NCBI RefSeq assembly: GCF_004310285.1
Contig: NZ_SISF01000033.1
Span: 248,001 to 312,000 of the forward strand
Length of the DNA stretch: 64,000 nucleotides
Reading direction: 5' to 3'
From: Agrobacterium cavarae
Lineage (GTDB): Bacteria; Pseudomonadota; Alphaproteobacteria; Rhizobiales; Rhizobiaceae
Part shown: piece by piece, positions 8,104 through 16,299 of the stretch
How the letters are laid out: each line of letters begins with the position of its first letter
Position numbering within the stretch: position 1 is the first letter of the stretch
Made by a program: the position numbers and the translations under genes
Notes under the pieces: generated by a model
What the model was told of the DNA's origin: nothing
The model's input: the letters and a program-made list of their open reading frames with translations, nothing else
The model's database searches: none

Positions 8104-8997
8104 ATGCGTCCATCCCTGACAGAACTCACCGCCTTCATGGCCGTCGCCACCCATCGCAGCTTTCGGCGTGCGGCGGACGAGCTTGGAACGGCGCCGTCCA
8201 CATTGAGCCACACGGTGCGCGCGCTCGAGGAACGCCTTGGCGTGCGGTTGCTCAACCGAACGACCCGCAGCGTCTCGCCCACGGAAGCGGGACTTTCACT
8301 GCTCGATCGGCTGCACAAGGTCATGAATTCATTGGATGAGGCGCTCGATGCCACGGCTGCCTTTCGCGGCAATGTGGCGGGGCGAGTGAGGATCAACGCG
8401 CCGCGTGTCACCATCGCCTATCTTGTGCGGGAAATCCTGCCGCTGATGACGGAGCGGTATCCGGATGTCGAGGTCGATCTCGTGGCAGATGGCCGGTTGA
8501 TCGATATCGTGTCCGCGGGCTTCGACGCCGGTGTTCGCCTGATGGAGGCCATCCCGAAGGACATGGTCGCCGTCCCTTTCGGCAAGCCCGTGCACTTTCT
8601 CTGCGTCGCCTCGCCCGCCTATCTCGAGCGCGCCGGAGAACCGCTCACGCCGCACGATCTCACTCAACATCGCTGCATCGGCCACCGCCTGCCGAGCGGC
8701 AAGCTTTACAAATGGGAGTTCGAGCGCGCTGGACAAGAACTCACCGTCGAGACTGGCGGAACCGTGGTGCTGGATGACGAGGATCTGATGATCGAGGCTG
8801 CCGCAAGTGGTCTGGGGATCGCCTATGTCGTCAGCTGGATTGCCGAACCCGCCATCGCCGCCGGCCAATTGACACCGGTGCTCACGTCCTGGATGCATGC
8901 GCCTGAGAGAATGGCGCTCTATTATCCCGGTCATCGATCGGTTCCACCACCGCTGCGCGCCTTTATCGACGTGGTGAAATCCCAGCCGAGCGCATAA
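8104..8997 (+). CDS. LysR-family transcriptional regulator
   Basis: A 297-residue LysR regulator. The helix-turn-helix covers about residues 3-62 (LTAFMAVATHRSFRRAADELGTAPSTLSHTVRALEERLGVRLLNRTTRSV), of the large CrgA-like subgroup, followed by the effector domain. I chose ATG 8104; the frame extends upstream to 8071 but that would add residues atypical of the family. It is divergent from the Rid gene with 121 bases between the starts, the classical arrangement for a LysR regulator and its target. The effector is unknown. Confidence 0.9.
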   Translation: MRPSLTELTAFMAVATHRSFRRAADELGTAPSTLSHTVRALEERLGVRLLNRTTRSVSPTEAGLSLLDRLHKVMNSLDEALDATAAFRGNVAGRVRINAPRVTIAYLVREILPLMTERYPDVEVDLVADGRLIDIVSAGFDAGVRLMEAIPKDMVAVPFGKPVHFLCVASPAYLERAGEPLTPHDLTQHRCIGHRLPSGKLYKWEFERAGQELTVETGGTVVLDDEDLMIEAAASGLGIAYVVSWIAEPAIAAGQLTPVLTSWMHAPERMALYYPGHRSVPPPLRAFIDVVKSQPSA

Positions 8998-9068
8998 GCT
9001 GAGCGCGGCTGGTGGCTCTTATCCCGTAGGGAAGGCGAAGGAAGCCGGCTCCCTCCGCCCTGTTCACA

Positions 9069-9776
9069 TCAGGCTCCGAAGGCGCCGTCGATCGTGTGCA
9101 TCGCACCGGTCACGAAGCCCGCTTCCGGGCCGGAAAGCCAGGCCACCATGCCAGCCACTTCCTCCGGGCGGCCATGGCGCTTGATCGCCATGAAGCTGTG
9201 CATCAGATCCTTCATCGGCCCGCTTTCAGGGTTGGCGTCGGTATCGATGGGGCCGGGCTGCACGACATTGATGGTGATGCCACGGGGCCCGAAGTCACGC
9301 GCAAGCCCTCTTGCCAGTCCCTGCAGCGCCGACTTGCTGACCGCATAGGACGCCATGCCAGGCACCGGCATCCGGTCGCCATTCACCGAGCCGATGACGA
9401 TGATGCGCCCGCCTTCCGGCATCTGCCGCGCCGCCTCGACCGATGCGTGATAGGGCGTCTGGATGTTGATCTGGAAAAGACGATCGATTGCATCCGGGTC
9501 CTGGTCGAGGGCATCCCCGAAGATGGCGATGCCGGAATTGACGATCAGGATATCCAGAGGGCCGCTCTCGCGCACCACCTTGATAACCGCATCTCTGTTA
9601 GCGCTATCGGCCTGGATTGCGGTGCTTCCCGTTTCGCTCGCCAGGCTCTCCGCCGCATCTTTGGATGCGCCATAGGTGAATGTGACCTTCGCGCCATCGG
9701 TTGCGAAACGGCGCACGATGGCGGCGCCGATGCCACGGCTGGCGCCGAGCACCAGAATGGATTTTCCTTCGAACAT
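9069..9776 (-). CDS. bdcA: BdcA-type short-chain dehydrogenase
   Basis: A 235-residue classical SDR with the NAD(P) motif GASRGIGAA near residue 9, NSGIAIFG and the catalytic YAVSK. Long stretches (for example RIIVIGSVNGDRMPVPG and the C-terminal FVTGAMHTIDGAFGA) match my memory of E. coli BdcA, reported to bind cyclic di-GMP and promote biofilm dispersal. The start follows AAGGAAG. It is divergent from a TetR gene resembling bdcR, the same gene pair as in E. coli. Whether it acts by c-di-GMP binding or as an ordinary reductase cannot be told from sequence. Confidence 0.85.
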   Translation of the reverse strand: MFEGKSILVLGASRGIGAAIVRRFATDGAKVTFTYGASKDAAESLASETGSTAIQADSANRDAVIKVVRESGPLDILIVNSGIAIFGDALDQDPDAIDRLFQINIQTPYHASVEAARQMPEGGRIIVIGSVNGDRMPVPGMASYAVSKSALQGLARGLARDFGPRGITINVVQPGPIDTDANPESGPMKDLMHSFMAIKRHGRPEEVAGMVAWLSGPEAGFVTGAMHTIDGAFGA

Positions 9777-9801
9777 GGTTTTTGCTTCCTTGAAGATTAA
9801 C

Positions 9802-9866
9802 GTAATGATCGATACATAAATACCCAAAGATCATCACGGTCAAGGCATTATGTAATGAGCGATACA
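9802..9866. promoter_or_regulatory. Paired candidate BdcR operators
   Basis: GTAATGATCGATACA at 9802-9816 and GTAATGAGCGATACA at 9852-9866 differ by one base and lie exactly 50 bases apart in the bdcA/bdcR intergenic region. Each unit is partly palindromic (GTA...TAC). The second one contains the ATG of the TetR gene, which suits autorepression. Confidence 0.6.
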
Positions 9867-10457
9867 AAAGTCTCCAAGCCCCGAGGCCGCCCGCGCCGCT
9901 TCGATCCCGATGAGGCCGTTGCTACGGCAAAACATCTCTTCCACGCGCGCGGCTTCGATGCGCTCGGTGTCGCGGAGATTACGGCGGCACTCGGAATCAA
10001 CCCGCCCAGCTTTTATGCCGCCTTTGGCAGCAAGCTTGGTCTCTACCGGCGGGTCCTCGATCAGTACAACAGGACGGACGCTATTCCGCTGCCAGACCTG
10101 TTGCAGTCGGATAGGCCCATCGGCGAAAGCTTGACGGCGGTGATGGAGGATGCTGCGCGGCGATATGCGGCAGATCCCGAGGCCAGGGGCTGCTTGGTGA
10201 TCGAAAGCACTCGCTGCGACGACGAGGAAGCCCGAAACGCTGCAAGGGTTTTCTATGCGGCGGCAGGCCAGGTCATCCGATCTCACATCGCGCAGAAATT
10301 TCCCGACAAGGCGGATCGGCTGGCCGACTTCGTCTGCTCAAGCATGGCCGGCCTTTCTGCGATGGCCCGCAACGGAGTAAGCCTCGCGCGCCTGCTGGAA
10401 ATCGCACGGCTGGCGGGCAAGGCAGTCCAACTGGAACTTCATTCCGCGAACGGATGA
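9855..10457 (+). CDS. bdcR: TetR-family regulator, BdcR-like
   Basis: A 200-residue TetR regulator. The N-terminus SKPRGRPRRFDPDEAVATAKHLFHARGFDALGVAEITAALGINPPSFYAAFGSK contains the helix-turn-helix; the C-terminal domain fits the YcaA/BdcR-type subgroup (RGCLVIES). It is divergent from bdcA, as in E. coli, and its start codon lies inside one of two near-identical candidate operator repeats. It therefore probably represses bdcA and itself. The ligand is unknown. The gene ends 132 bases before lldD, so it is unlikely to be its regulator. Confidence 0.88.
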   Translation: MSDTKVSKPRGRPRRFDPDEAVATAKHLFHARGFDALGVAEITAALGINPPSFYAAFGSKLGLYRRVLDQYNRTDAIPLPDLLQSDRPIGESLTAVMEDAARRYAADPEARGCLVIESTRCDDEEARNAARVFYAAAGQVIRSHIAQKFPDKADRLADFVCSSMAGLSAMARNGVSLARLLEIARLAGKAVQLELHSANG

Positions 10458-10589
10458 ATGCCGCTTTGCCCTTGCGGCACAACACGCGAAGTGAGCACCC
10501 TTTCCTGCCCGCTTGCGCAACGATTCCGGTGACATGGTGCCGAAATCCGTGCTATGGCCAACTGTCATTCAAATTTGAAGGCTTTATCC

Positions 10590-11732
10590 ATGAGCAAAAT
10601 CCTCACCATCGCAGACCTGAAGAAACAGGCGCAACGTCGCGTGCCGAAAATGTTCTTCGACTATGCCGATAGCGGCGCGTGGACCGAAGGCACTTACCGC
10701 GCCAATGAGGATGATTTTCAGAAGATAAAGCTGCGTCAGCGCGTGCTGGTGGACATGACCAATCGTTCGCTGGAAACGCACATGATTGGCGAGAAGGTCT
10801 CGATGCCGGTCGCACTCTCCCCAACGGGCCTCACCGGCATGCAGCACGCCGATGGTGAGATGCTGGCGGCCAAAGCCGCCGAAGAGTTCGGCGTTCCCTT
10901 CACCCTTTCGACCATGAGCATCTGCTCGATCGAGGATGTCGCCTCCGTCACCTCGCGACCCTTCTGGTTCCAGCTCTACGTGATGAAGGACCGCGACTTC
11001 ATCAACAACCTGATCGACCGGGCAAAGGCCGCCAAGTGCTCGGCGCTGGTCCTGACGCTCGACCTTCAGATCCTCGGCCAGCGCCACAAGGATCTGCGCA
11101 ACGGCCTTTCTGCCCCGCCGAAATTCACGCCCAAGCACATCTGGCAGATGGCGACGCGGCCGAAATGGTGCCTCGACATGCTGCAGACCAAGCGTCGTAG
11201 CTTCGGCAACATTGTCGGCCACGCCAAGAATGTGTCCGATCTTTCCTCCCTCTCGTCCTGGACCGCGGAGCAGTTCGACCCGCGGCTTTCCTGGAAAGAT
11301 GTCGAGTGGATCAAGGAACGCTGGGGCGGCAAGCTAATCCTCAAGGGCATTCTCGATGAGGAAGATGCCCGTGCTGCGGCTGATACGGGTGCGGATGCCA
11401 TCATCGTCTCCAACCATGGCGGTCGTCAGTTGGATGGCGCACTCTCCTCCATCGCCATGCTGCCGAAGATCGTCGATGCCGTGGGTGACAGGATCGAAGT
11501 CCATATGGATGGCGGCATTCGTTCTGGCCAGGACGTGCTGAAAGCCATCGCGCTCGGCGCCAAGGGCACCTATATCGGCCGCCCCTTCCTCTACGGCCTC
11601 GGCGCCAACGGAAAGCTTGGCGTGACGACAGCACTTGAGATCATCCGCAAGGAAATGGACATCACCATGGCGCTTTGCGGCAAGCGTCTCATCACCGATA
11701 TCGATCGCAGCATCCTCGTTCAGAACGCCTGA
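10590..11732 (+). CDS. lldD: L-lactate dehydrogenase (FMN, quinone-linked)
   Basis: A 380-residue FMN-dependent alpha-hydroxy-acid dehydrogenase. The N-terminal ILTIADLKKQAQRRVPKMFFDYADSGAWTE is typical of LldD; later come LSPTGLTGMQH, STMSICSIEDVAS, FWFQLYVMKDR and the active-site/FMN block IIVSNHGGRQLDGA with its catalytic His, then HMDGGIRSGQDVLKAIALGA. It oxidises L-lactate to pyruvate at the inner membrane and passes electrons to quinone. The start at 10590 matches the family; an upstream ATG at 10554 has no support. A hairpin follows 34 bases after the stop. Confidence 0.92.
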   Translation: MSKILTIADLKKQAQRRVPKMFFDYADSGAWTEGTYRANEDDFQKIKLRQRVLVDMTNRSLETHMIGEKVSMPVALSPTGLTGMQHADGEMLAAKAAEEFGVPFTLSTMSICSIEDVASVTSRPFWFQLYVMKDRDFINNLIDRAKAAKCSALVLTLDLQILGQRHKDLRNGLSAPPKFTPKHIWQMATRPKWCLDMLQTKRRSFGNIVGHAKNVSDLSSLSSWTAEQFDPRLSWKDVEWIKERWGGKLILKGILDEEDARAAADTGADAIIVSNHGGRQLDGALSSIAMLPKIVDAVGDRIEVHMDGGIRSGQDVLKAIALGAKGTYIGRPFLYGLGANGKLGVTTALEIIRKEMDITMALCGKRLITDIDRSILVQNA

Positions 11733-11766
11733 TTAAGGCAAAACCGCACCGATCCGACCTTCCGGC

Positions 11767-11790
11767 GCCCTCACAATGACGTGAGGGCGA
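11767..11790. terminator. Hairpin after lldD
   Basis: Arms CGCCCTCAC and GTGAGGGCG form a perfect 9-bp stem around a 6-base loop. There is no T-run, so it is either a weak terminator or a 3'-end stabilising structure. Confidence 0.5.
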
Positions 11791-12168
11791 CATGCCTGAA
11801 GGCGGCTCTCAAGATGACGCCGGTTGATCTGCCGAGCGTATCTGTTACCTCCTGTGCGGACGCCCCGCCTTGTGTGGCGACCATCTAAAAAACCCCGAAA
11901 ATTCAGCACTCGCAGATGGCCTTTCCGGGTGATTGCTATCGTGCCGAGCCGCCTCACATGCACGTCCGAAGCACTGCAGAAACCCTTCATCCACCCGCCA
12001 AGTCCCAAATCTGACCCGCCACCAGTAAGGGTCGATTTTCATACTTAATTAAGCATGAAGGCAGTCTTTAAACTTTGAACGGTTTTGTTGCCCGAAAGCG
12101 GCGTTACCTTATGCGGAACGGGCAGCTTCGGGACGGACCCACATTCGATGGGCAGTAAGGGGAATTTC
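11791..12168. other. Intergenic stretch without a supported gene
   Basis: About 380 bases between lldD and the carboxypeptidase gene. Short frames on both strands are rich in Arg and Pro and look like chance readings of GC-rich DNA. The promoter and ribosome-binding site of the downstream gene lie in its last part, where AT content rises around 12040-12080. Confidence 0.5.
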
Positions 12169-13440
12169 ATGTCGGGTAAGATCAGACGGGGAACGGCTGA
12201 AGCGTGGCTTTTCGCTTTGGCATTTTTCTGCGCGATCCTCACTTTCGGGGCAGCACCAGCGCAGGCACGCTATGCGCATATCGTCATCGATGCGAATTCT
12301 GGAAAGGTGCTGGATTCGCAGAATGCCGATCAGCTGAAATATCCCGCATCGCTGACCAAGATGATGACCCTTTATCTGACCTTCGAGGCGCTGCATAAGG
12401 GCCGCATCACCTGGGATCAGCGCATCACCATGTCGAAGAATGGCGCGGCGACCATTCCCTCCAAGCTCTATGTTCGCGCCGGCACGACCTTCACGGTACG
12501 CGAAGCCGTCTATGGCATGATCGTCAAATCCGCCAATGATCTGGCCGAAGGCATGGGCGATTATCTCGGCGGCTCCGAAGCCCGCTTCGCCGACATGATG
12601 ACGCGCAAGGCGCGCCAACTTGGCATGACGAAAACCGTCTTCCGCAATGCATCCGGCCTACCGAACAAATCGCAAGTCACCACCGCGCGCGACATGGCGA
12701 AACTCGGCCTCGCACTGCAACGGGATTTTCCCCGCGAATACAAGATGTTCAGCTCCACATCATTCACCTTTCGCGGCAAGACGATCCGTGGCCATAACCG
12801 CCTGCTGACGCGCTACAAGGGCGTCGACGGCATCAAGACGGGCTACACCAACGCCTCCGGCTTCAACATCGTCAGCGCCGTCAATCACAATGGCCGCAGC
12901 GTCGTCGCCGTCGTCTTGGGTGGGCAGAGCGCCCAACGCCGCGACAATCAGGTCGTCGCGCTGCTTGACCGCACTCTTCCGAAAGCATCGCGCACCCGCA
13001 ACACCGAGCAGCTGGTCGCCAGCGCCAGCACCAGCCGCACCTTCGACACGCCACCCTCCGTCGTACCTCTTCCGATGTTTGCCGAGCGCCATGACCCGAT
13101 CGCAAATCAGATTGCGGCGGCAGATGGCATGATGGCCGATATGATGCAGACTTCCGTCGCAGCTCCCTCCGCCGTTCCTCCAGGCAGAAGCCGCTGGGAA
13201 GTGCAGATCGCCGCAACCGACTCCGAAGCCGCCGCCCTCTCCATGCTGAAATCTGCCAAGGATTCGCTATCCTCAGGCCATGCCGGTGTGGCACCCTATA
13301 CCGAAGCGGTCAGAACCGGCGGCGCAACGCTCTACCGCGCCCGCTTCACCGGCTTCGACACCCAGGCAGAGGCGCTTTCGGCCTGCAAGGACCTGAAGGC
13401 ACGCTCCTATTCCTGCGTGGTCATGACAAGCAACGGCTGA
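12169..13440 (+). CDS. D-alanyl-D-alanine carboxypeptidase with SPOR domain
   Basis: A 423-residue penicillin-binding protein of the DacA/DacC (peptidase S11) family, which trims the terminal D-Ala of peptidoglycan in the periplasm. A signal peptide ends near AQA at residue 33. The three active-site motifs are present: SLTK (Ser 61), SAN (Ser 121) and KTG in GIKTGYT. After the catalytic domain and a Ser/Pro linker, the last 75 residues (RWEVQIAATDSEAAAL ... YRARFTGF) form a SPOR domain, which binds denuded septal glycan and would localise the enzyme to the division site. The start follows AAGGGGAA; an upstream ATG at 12148 is less likely. Confidence 0.93.
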   Translation: MSGKIRRGTAEAWLFALAFFCAILTFGAAPAQARYAHIVIDANSGKVLDSQNADQLKYPASLTKMMTLYLTFEALHKGRITWDQRITMSKNGAATIPSKLYVRAGTTFTVREAVYGMIVKSANDLAEGMGDYLGGSEARFADMMTRKARQLGMTKTVFRNASGLPNKSQVTTARDMAKLGLALQRDFPREYKMFSSTSFTFRGKTIRGHNRLLTRYKGVDGIKTGYTNASGFNIVSAVNHNGRSVVAVVLGGQSAQRRDNQVVALLDRTLPKASRTRNTEQLVASASTSRTFDTPPSVVPLPMFAERHDPIANQIAAADGMMADMMQTSVAAPSAVPPGRSRWEVQIAATDSEAAALSMLKSAKDSLSSGHAGVAPYTEAVRTGGATLYRARFTGFDTQAEALSACKDLKARSYSCVVMTSNG

Positions 13441-13458
13441 GCTCTGACAGCAGAGCTC
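13439..13458. terminator. Hairpin over the carboxypeptidase stop codon
   Basis: GAGCTCTG and CAGAGCTC pair perfectly around ACAG. The stem starts within the TGA stop codon. No T-run follows, so termination is possible but unproven; it lies between two convergent genes. Confidence 0.45.
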
Positions 13459-13476
13459 CACCCAGATCAGGCCAGT

Positions 13477-14217
13477 TCAGTCCAACCAGCCGCTCTCGAT
13501 CGCGTTGCCGACGCGGTCCATGCCATTCTCGCGAGCCAATGCCGCCATGGGGGCTGCGTCATAGCGGATATTGCGATGGGTCACCTGCCAGCCATGCGCG
13601 GTGTCTTCGAGAACCGCGTAGGCCGCCAGTCCATGGCCGACATCGACCTGGTGATAGACCGGCTCGTCATCCTTCCAGCCGGGACAACCCACACTGCCTG
13701 GATTGACGATCAGGCGACCGTCGGAAAGCTGCACGGTGCGGGCAATATGGGTGTGGCCGCAAAGCATGATCGGCTGATCGATGCTGCGGGCAAGCGCTTC
13801 GATCTCGGCGCGGGCACGCAGATGCAGCACGCCCTCCGGCAGGATGCGCTCCAGCCAATAGTCCAGATCGCCAGCCGGTGAACCATGGCAGCAATAGGCC
13901 ACGTCCTTGAACACCATGTCGAATGGCAGCGCTTTCAGCCATTCGAGATCCCCTGGAGAAAGCTGCGGGTAGATCGTCTTTTCCCACGACCCCATCTCAT
14001 CCGGCTGCTCCTCGATCAAGGCGCGGTCATGATTGCCGCGCACCGTCGGAATGCCTCGGTCGATCAGCAATCTCGCGGTGCGCCCCGCTTCCAGCGGACC
14101 GCTGAAACAATCGCCGAGATTGACGATGTCGGTGATGCCAAGCTTTTCAATATCGGCCAGCACCGCTTCAAGCGCTGCATGGTTTCCGTGGACGTCGGCA
14201 ATCGCAGCAAAGATCAT
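13477..14217 (-). CDS. Metallophosphoesterase of the YfcE/diadenosine type
   Basis: A 246-residue calcineurin-like phosphoesterase. The motifs D-x-H (IADVHGNHAALEAVL), GD (NLGDCFSGP), GNHD (VRGNHDRAL), and the late CCHGSP and GHTHIA histidines are all intact, so a dinuclear-metal active site is expected. The substrate is not readable; relatives cleave phosphodiesters or nucleotides. It starts five bases after uraH ends and is probably the last gene of the puuE-uraD-allA-uraH operon, which hints at a nucleotide-salvage or purine-linked role. Confidence 0.85.
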   Translation of the reverse strand: MIFAAIADVHGNHAALEAVLADIEKLGITDIVNLGDCFSGPLEAGRTARLLIDRGIPTVRGNHDRALIEEQPDEMGSWEKTIYPQLSPGDLEWLKALPFDMVFKDVAYCCHGSPAGDLDYWLERILPEGVLHLRARAEIEALARSIDQPIMLCGHTHIARTVQLSDGRLIVNPGSVGCPGWKDDEPVYHQVDVGHGLAAYAVLEDTAHGWQVTHRNIRYDAAPMAALARENGMDRVGNAIESGWLD

Positions 14218-14222
14218 GACGA

Positions 14223-14579
14223 TCAGCTCCCGCGATAGGTGGAGTAGCTGAAGGGCGAAAGCAGCAACGGCACGTGGTAATGCCCGGCCTCATCGGCGAT
14301 GCCGAAGCGGATGGGGATGATGTCGAGGAAGGCCGGTTCAGGCAGCACAAAGCCTTTCTGGCGCAGATAATCGCCGGCATGGAAGACCAGCTCATACTGC
14401 CCCGCGCGGAAATCCTCACCCACCAGCAGCGGCCCACCATCCACCCGGCCATCGCTATTGGTTTCCACGCTCTTCAGCTTCTCGCGACGCTCACCATCCA
14501 GCCGGTAGAGATCGATTTTCAGCCCTTGCGCAGGCGTACCGTGGGCAGCATCGAGAACATGGGTCGTCAGGCCGGTCAT
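14223..14579 (-). CDS. uraH: 5-hydroxyisourate hydrolase
   Basis: A 118-residue transthyretin-like protein. It opens with LTTHVLDAAHGTPAQGL, the family's N-terminal signature with a catalytic His, and ends in the diagnostic YRGS (HIU hydrolase), where transthyretins have diverged. It hydrolyses 5-hydroxyisourate, the product of PuuD, to OHCU. Length is normal. It overlaps allA by four bases (ATGA) and is followed at five bases by the phosphoesterase gene, within one - strand operon. Confidence 0.95.
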   Translation of the reverse strand: MTGLTTHVLDAAHGTPAQGLKIDLYRLDGERREKLKSVETNSDGRVDGGPLLVGEDFRAGQYELVFHAGDYLRQKGFVLPEPAFLDIIPIRFGIADEAGHYHVPLLLSPFSYSTYRGS

Positions 14580-15088
14580 GGACGTGGCTCCGCTATGAAA
14601 AAGGGTTGCTCGTAAAAATACTCTTCCAGATTGATGCCTGGACCATCGCGGTCCACCACCAGAAAATCGCTCGTTTCACCGATCGTCATCAGCGGATGGT
14701 GCCAGACATTGCGATGATAGTTCACCCCTTGGCCGGGCGCCGCAAGATAAGCCTGGGGCCGACCCGGCTTGCCACCCTCATCCTCCGCGACCACCACCAG
14801 AAACGGTCGCGCAGAGAGCGGCGAAAAGCTCTGGCTGCCAAACGGATGCCGCTCCATCATATCGATCGCATGGGGAAAGCGTCGGGGCGTGCCGCGAAAG
14901 AGATTGATGACGACGCGCGCGCCCTCACCGACCACATCGGCTTGAGCGAGCGCATGATACCGCTCGGTATTGCCGCCATTGATGAGGCGCATCGTCGACG
15001 GATCGGCTTCGATAACATCGCCAAAGGCACGAAAGGCTTCACGCTCGAGAGGGCGGATTTCCAGAAATTCACTCAAATGCTTATTCAC
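14576..15088 (-). CDS. allA: Ureidoglycolate lyase
   Basis: A 170-residue protein of the ureidoglycolate lyase family, which splits ureidoglycolate into glyoxylate and urea at the end of allantoin breakdown. Recognised blocks are FLEIRPLEREAFRAFGDVIEAD at the N-terminus, INLFRGTPR, MMERHPFGSQSFSPL and NYHRNVWHHPLM with its metal-binding histidines. The best start is a GTG at 15088, lying inside the end of the hepT frame (8-base overlap); the family N-terminus agrees but no good ribosome-binding site is visible. The frame stays open further upstream, opposite nothing plausible. It overlaps uraH by ATGA. Confidence 0.9.
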   Translation of the reverse strand: MNKHLSEFLEIRPLEREAFRAFGDVIEADPSTMRLINGGNTERYHALAQADVVGEGARVVINLFRGTPRRFPHAIDMMERHPFGSQSFSPLSARPFLVVVAEDEGGKPGRPQAYLAAPGQGVNYHRNVWHHPLMTIGETSDFLVVDRDGPGINLEEYFYEQPFFIAEPRP

Positions 15089-15443
15089 CTTGCGCGCGCC
15101 AGTTTCGGATGGTGGCAACACCTTCTTGCAGATCGGGGATGATTTCAGTGACCGCCTGCCAGATGGCAGGCAACTCGACCTGGACATAGTCAAGCAGAAT
15201 GAGGTCTCGCATATCTCTGATCGGTGCCCAAGGCACATGGGGATGCTGCGCCAAGAATTCCGGTGCCTCACCATCAATCCTGATCACGGCTTCGCCGATG
15301 AGAACCAAGCACAGCATCACCGCCATCTGGGTCCGCGTGTCGGAGAGGAAAGACGCCTCGTCCATGTCCCGCACGAAGGTCTGAACTCTCGACGCGATCG
15401 TCTCGATCGTCTCAATATGCTGAAGCAGGCTGTCAGATCTCAT
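15081..15443 (-). CDS. HepT-like HEPN protein with altered active site
   Basis: A 120-residue DUF86/HepT-family HEPN protein, in the place of the toxin of a type VII HEPN/MNT toxin-antitoxin module. Active HepT RNases carry RX4HXY; here the corresponding segment is R79-DLIL-L84-D-Y86, so the catalytic His is Leu while the Arg and the AMPylated Tyr remain. The codon is CTT, one base from CAT. It follows mntA with an ATGA overlap and its end overlaps the allA start, so it is translationally coupled into the purine operon. Loss of RNase activity is an inference from the motif. Confidence 0.85.
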   Translation of the reverse strand: MRSDSLLQHIETIETIASRVQTFVRDMDEASFLSDTRTQMAVMLCLVLIGEAVIRIDGEAPEFLAQHPHVPWAPIRDMRDLILLDYVQVELPAIWQAVTEIIPDLQEGVATIRNWRAQGE

Positions 15444-15733
15444 ATCGGACTTGCTTCTTCTACGACCCGAAAGCGAATGCGCTCAGGAAGATCGCCCGCC
15501 GTGAGAAGATGGACATTAGTCCCTCTCATCATGTCCGAAAGCTCCTCCAGCAACCCGCCGAGATCGAAGAGGGTCGTCCCTGGCAAGGCATCGACCAGAA
15601 TATCGAGATCGCTGTCCGGCCGGTCCTCGCCGCGCGCAACCGAACCGAAGACGCGCGGATTGGCCGCATTGAAGCGCTTGGTCGCTTCGCGGATCGCCTC
15701 CCGATTCTGCTCCAGCACGTCCGACGGTCTCAT
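15440..15733 (-). CDS. MntA-type minimal nucleotidyltransferase (antitoxin)
   Basis: A 97-residue MNT-fold protein. The signature GSVARGEDRPDSDLDILVD (residues 30-48) contains the GS pair and the metal-binding aspartates 42 and 44, so the adenylyltransferase site looks intact. In type VII modules MntA neutralises HepT by AMPylating its tyrosine. It starts 62 bases after uraD ends and overlaps hepT by ATGA. A hairpin spans the uraD stop just upstream, so it may have its own expression control. It is an insertion relative to the usual uraD-allA-uraH gene order. Confidence 0.85.
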   Translation of the reverse strand: MRPSDVLEQNREAIREATKRFNAANPRVFGSVARGEDRPDSDLDILVDALPGTTLFDLGGLLEELSDMMRGTNVHLLTAGDLPERIRFRVVEEASPI

Positions 15734-15787
15734 CGCCTAAATCCTTTGCTGGCGGGGAATATAGGGCGCAAAAGGCCGCATGGAAAG

Positions 15788-15806
15788 CTGCCGCATCAGG
15801 CGGCAG
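15788..15806. promoter_or_regulatory. Hairpin at the uraD/mntA junction
   Basis: CTGCCGC and GCGGCAG pair around a 5-base loop and include the uraD stop codon. It lies at the boundary where the toxin-antitoxin pair was inserted. It could lower read-through or mark the insertion edge. Confidence 0.4.
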
Positions 15807-16299
15807 TCTCGGGCAACAGCGCGGAAAGGCGCAAGTAAGCGATCTTCTCCACCTGTGCGGTTGCCGTCGCAAACTCCTGTTCGGCATCGTTGTGAATGCG
15901 CTCTTCGAAGGCACGCAGAATATCGTCCTTGTTAAGCCCCTTCACCGCGATGATGAAAGGAAAACCGTTCTTCTCGACATAAGCCGTATTGAGGGCGGTG
16001 AAGCGCGCATGCTCTTCCGGCGTCAGCCGATCGAGCCCGGCACCGGCCTGCTCCTTTTTGCTGTCCTCTGTCAGCCCGCCGGCAATGGCGAGCTTACCGG
16101 CAAGATCCGGATGCGCCCGCAAGACGCCGAGACGCTCCTCATATGAGGCGGCACGAAACGGCACGCGAAGCGCCTCGTGAACACCTTTCGCCGTCAGCGG
16201 CTCCACCACAAGACCTGCATCATAGGCGCGCTCGGCGATGAAGGGAGAATGCTCGAAGACGCCGCCGAAACGGCTGATGAAATCGTCGCGCTCTAGCAT
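15796..16299 (-). CDS. uraD: OHCU decarboxylase
   Basis: A 167-residue 2-oxo-4-hydroxy-4-carboxy-5-ureidoimidazoline decarboxylase, which makes S-allantoin from the product of UraH. Signature blocks are FGGVFEHSPFIAE, LRAHPDLAGKLA (catalytic His region), EQAGAGLDRLTPEE and GFPFIIAVKG. The ATG at 16299 overlaps the puuE stop as ATGA; one codon upstream is a TTG that could also serve. With puuE it forms the front of the - strand purine operon. Confidence 0.95.
   Translation of the reverse strand: MLERDDFISRFGGVFEHSPFIAERAYDAGLVVEPLTAKGVHEALRVPFRAASYEERLGVLRAHPDLAGKLAIAGGLTEDSKKEQAGAGLDRLTPEEHARFTALNTAYVEKNGFPFIIAVKGLNKDDILRAFEERIHNDAEQEFATATAQVEKIAYLRLSALLPETAA

Noticed and set aside
11824..12048. 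74-codon + frame between lldD and the carboxypeptidase gene
   Set aside because: Arg/Pro-rich random-looking translation with no start signal.
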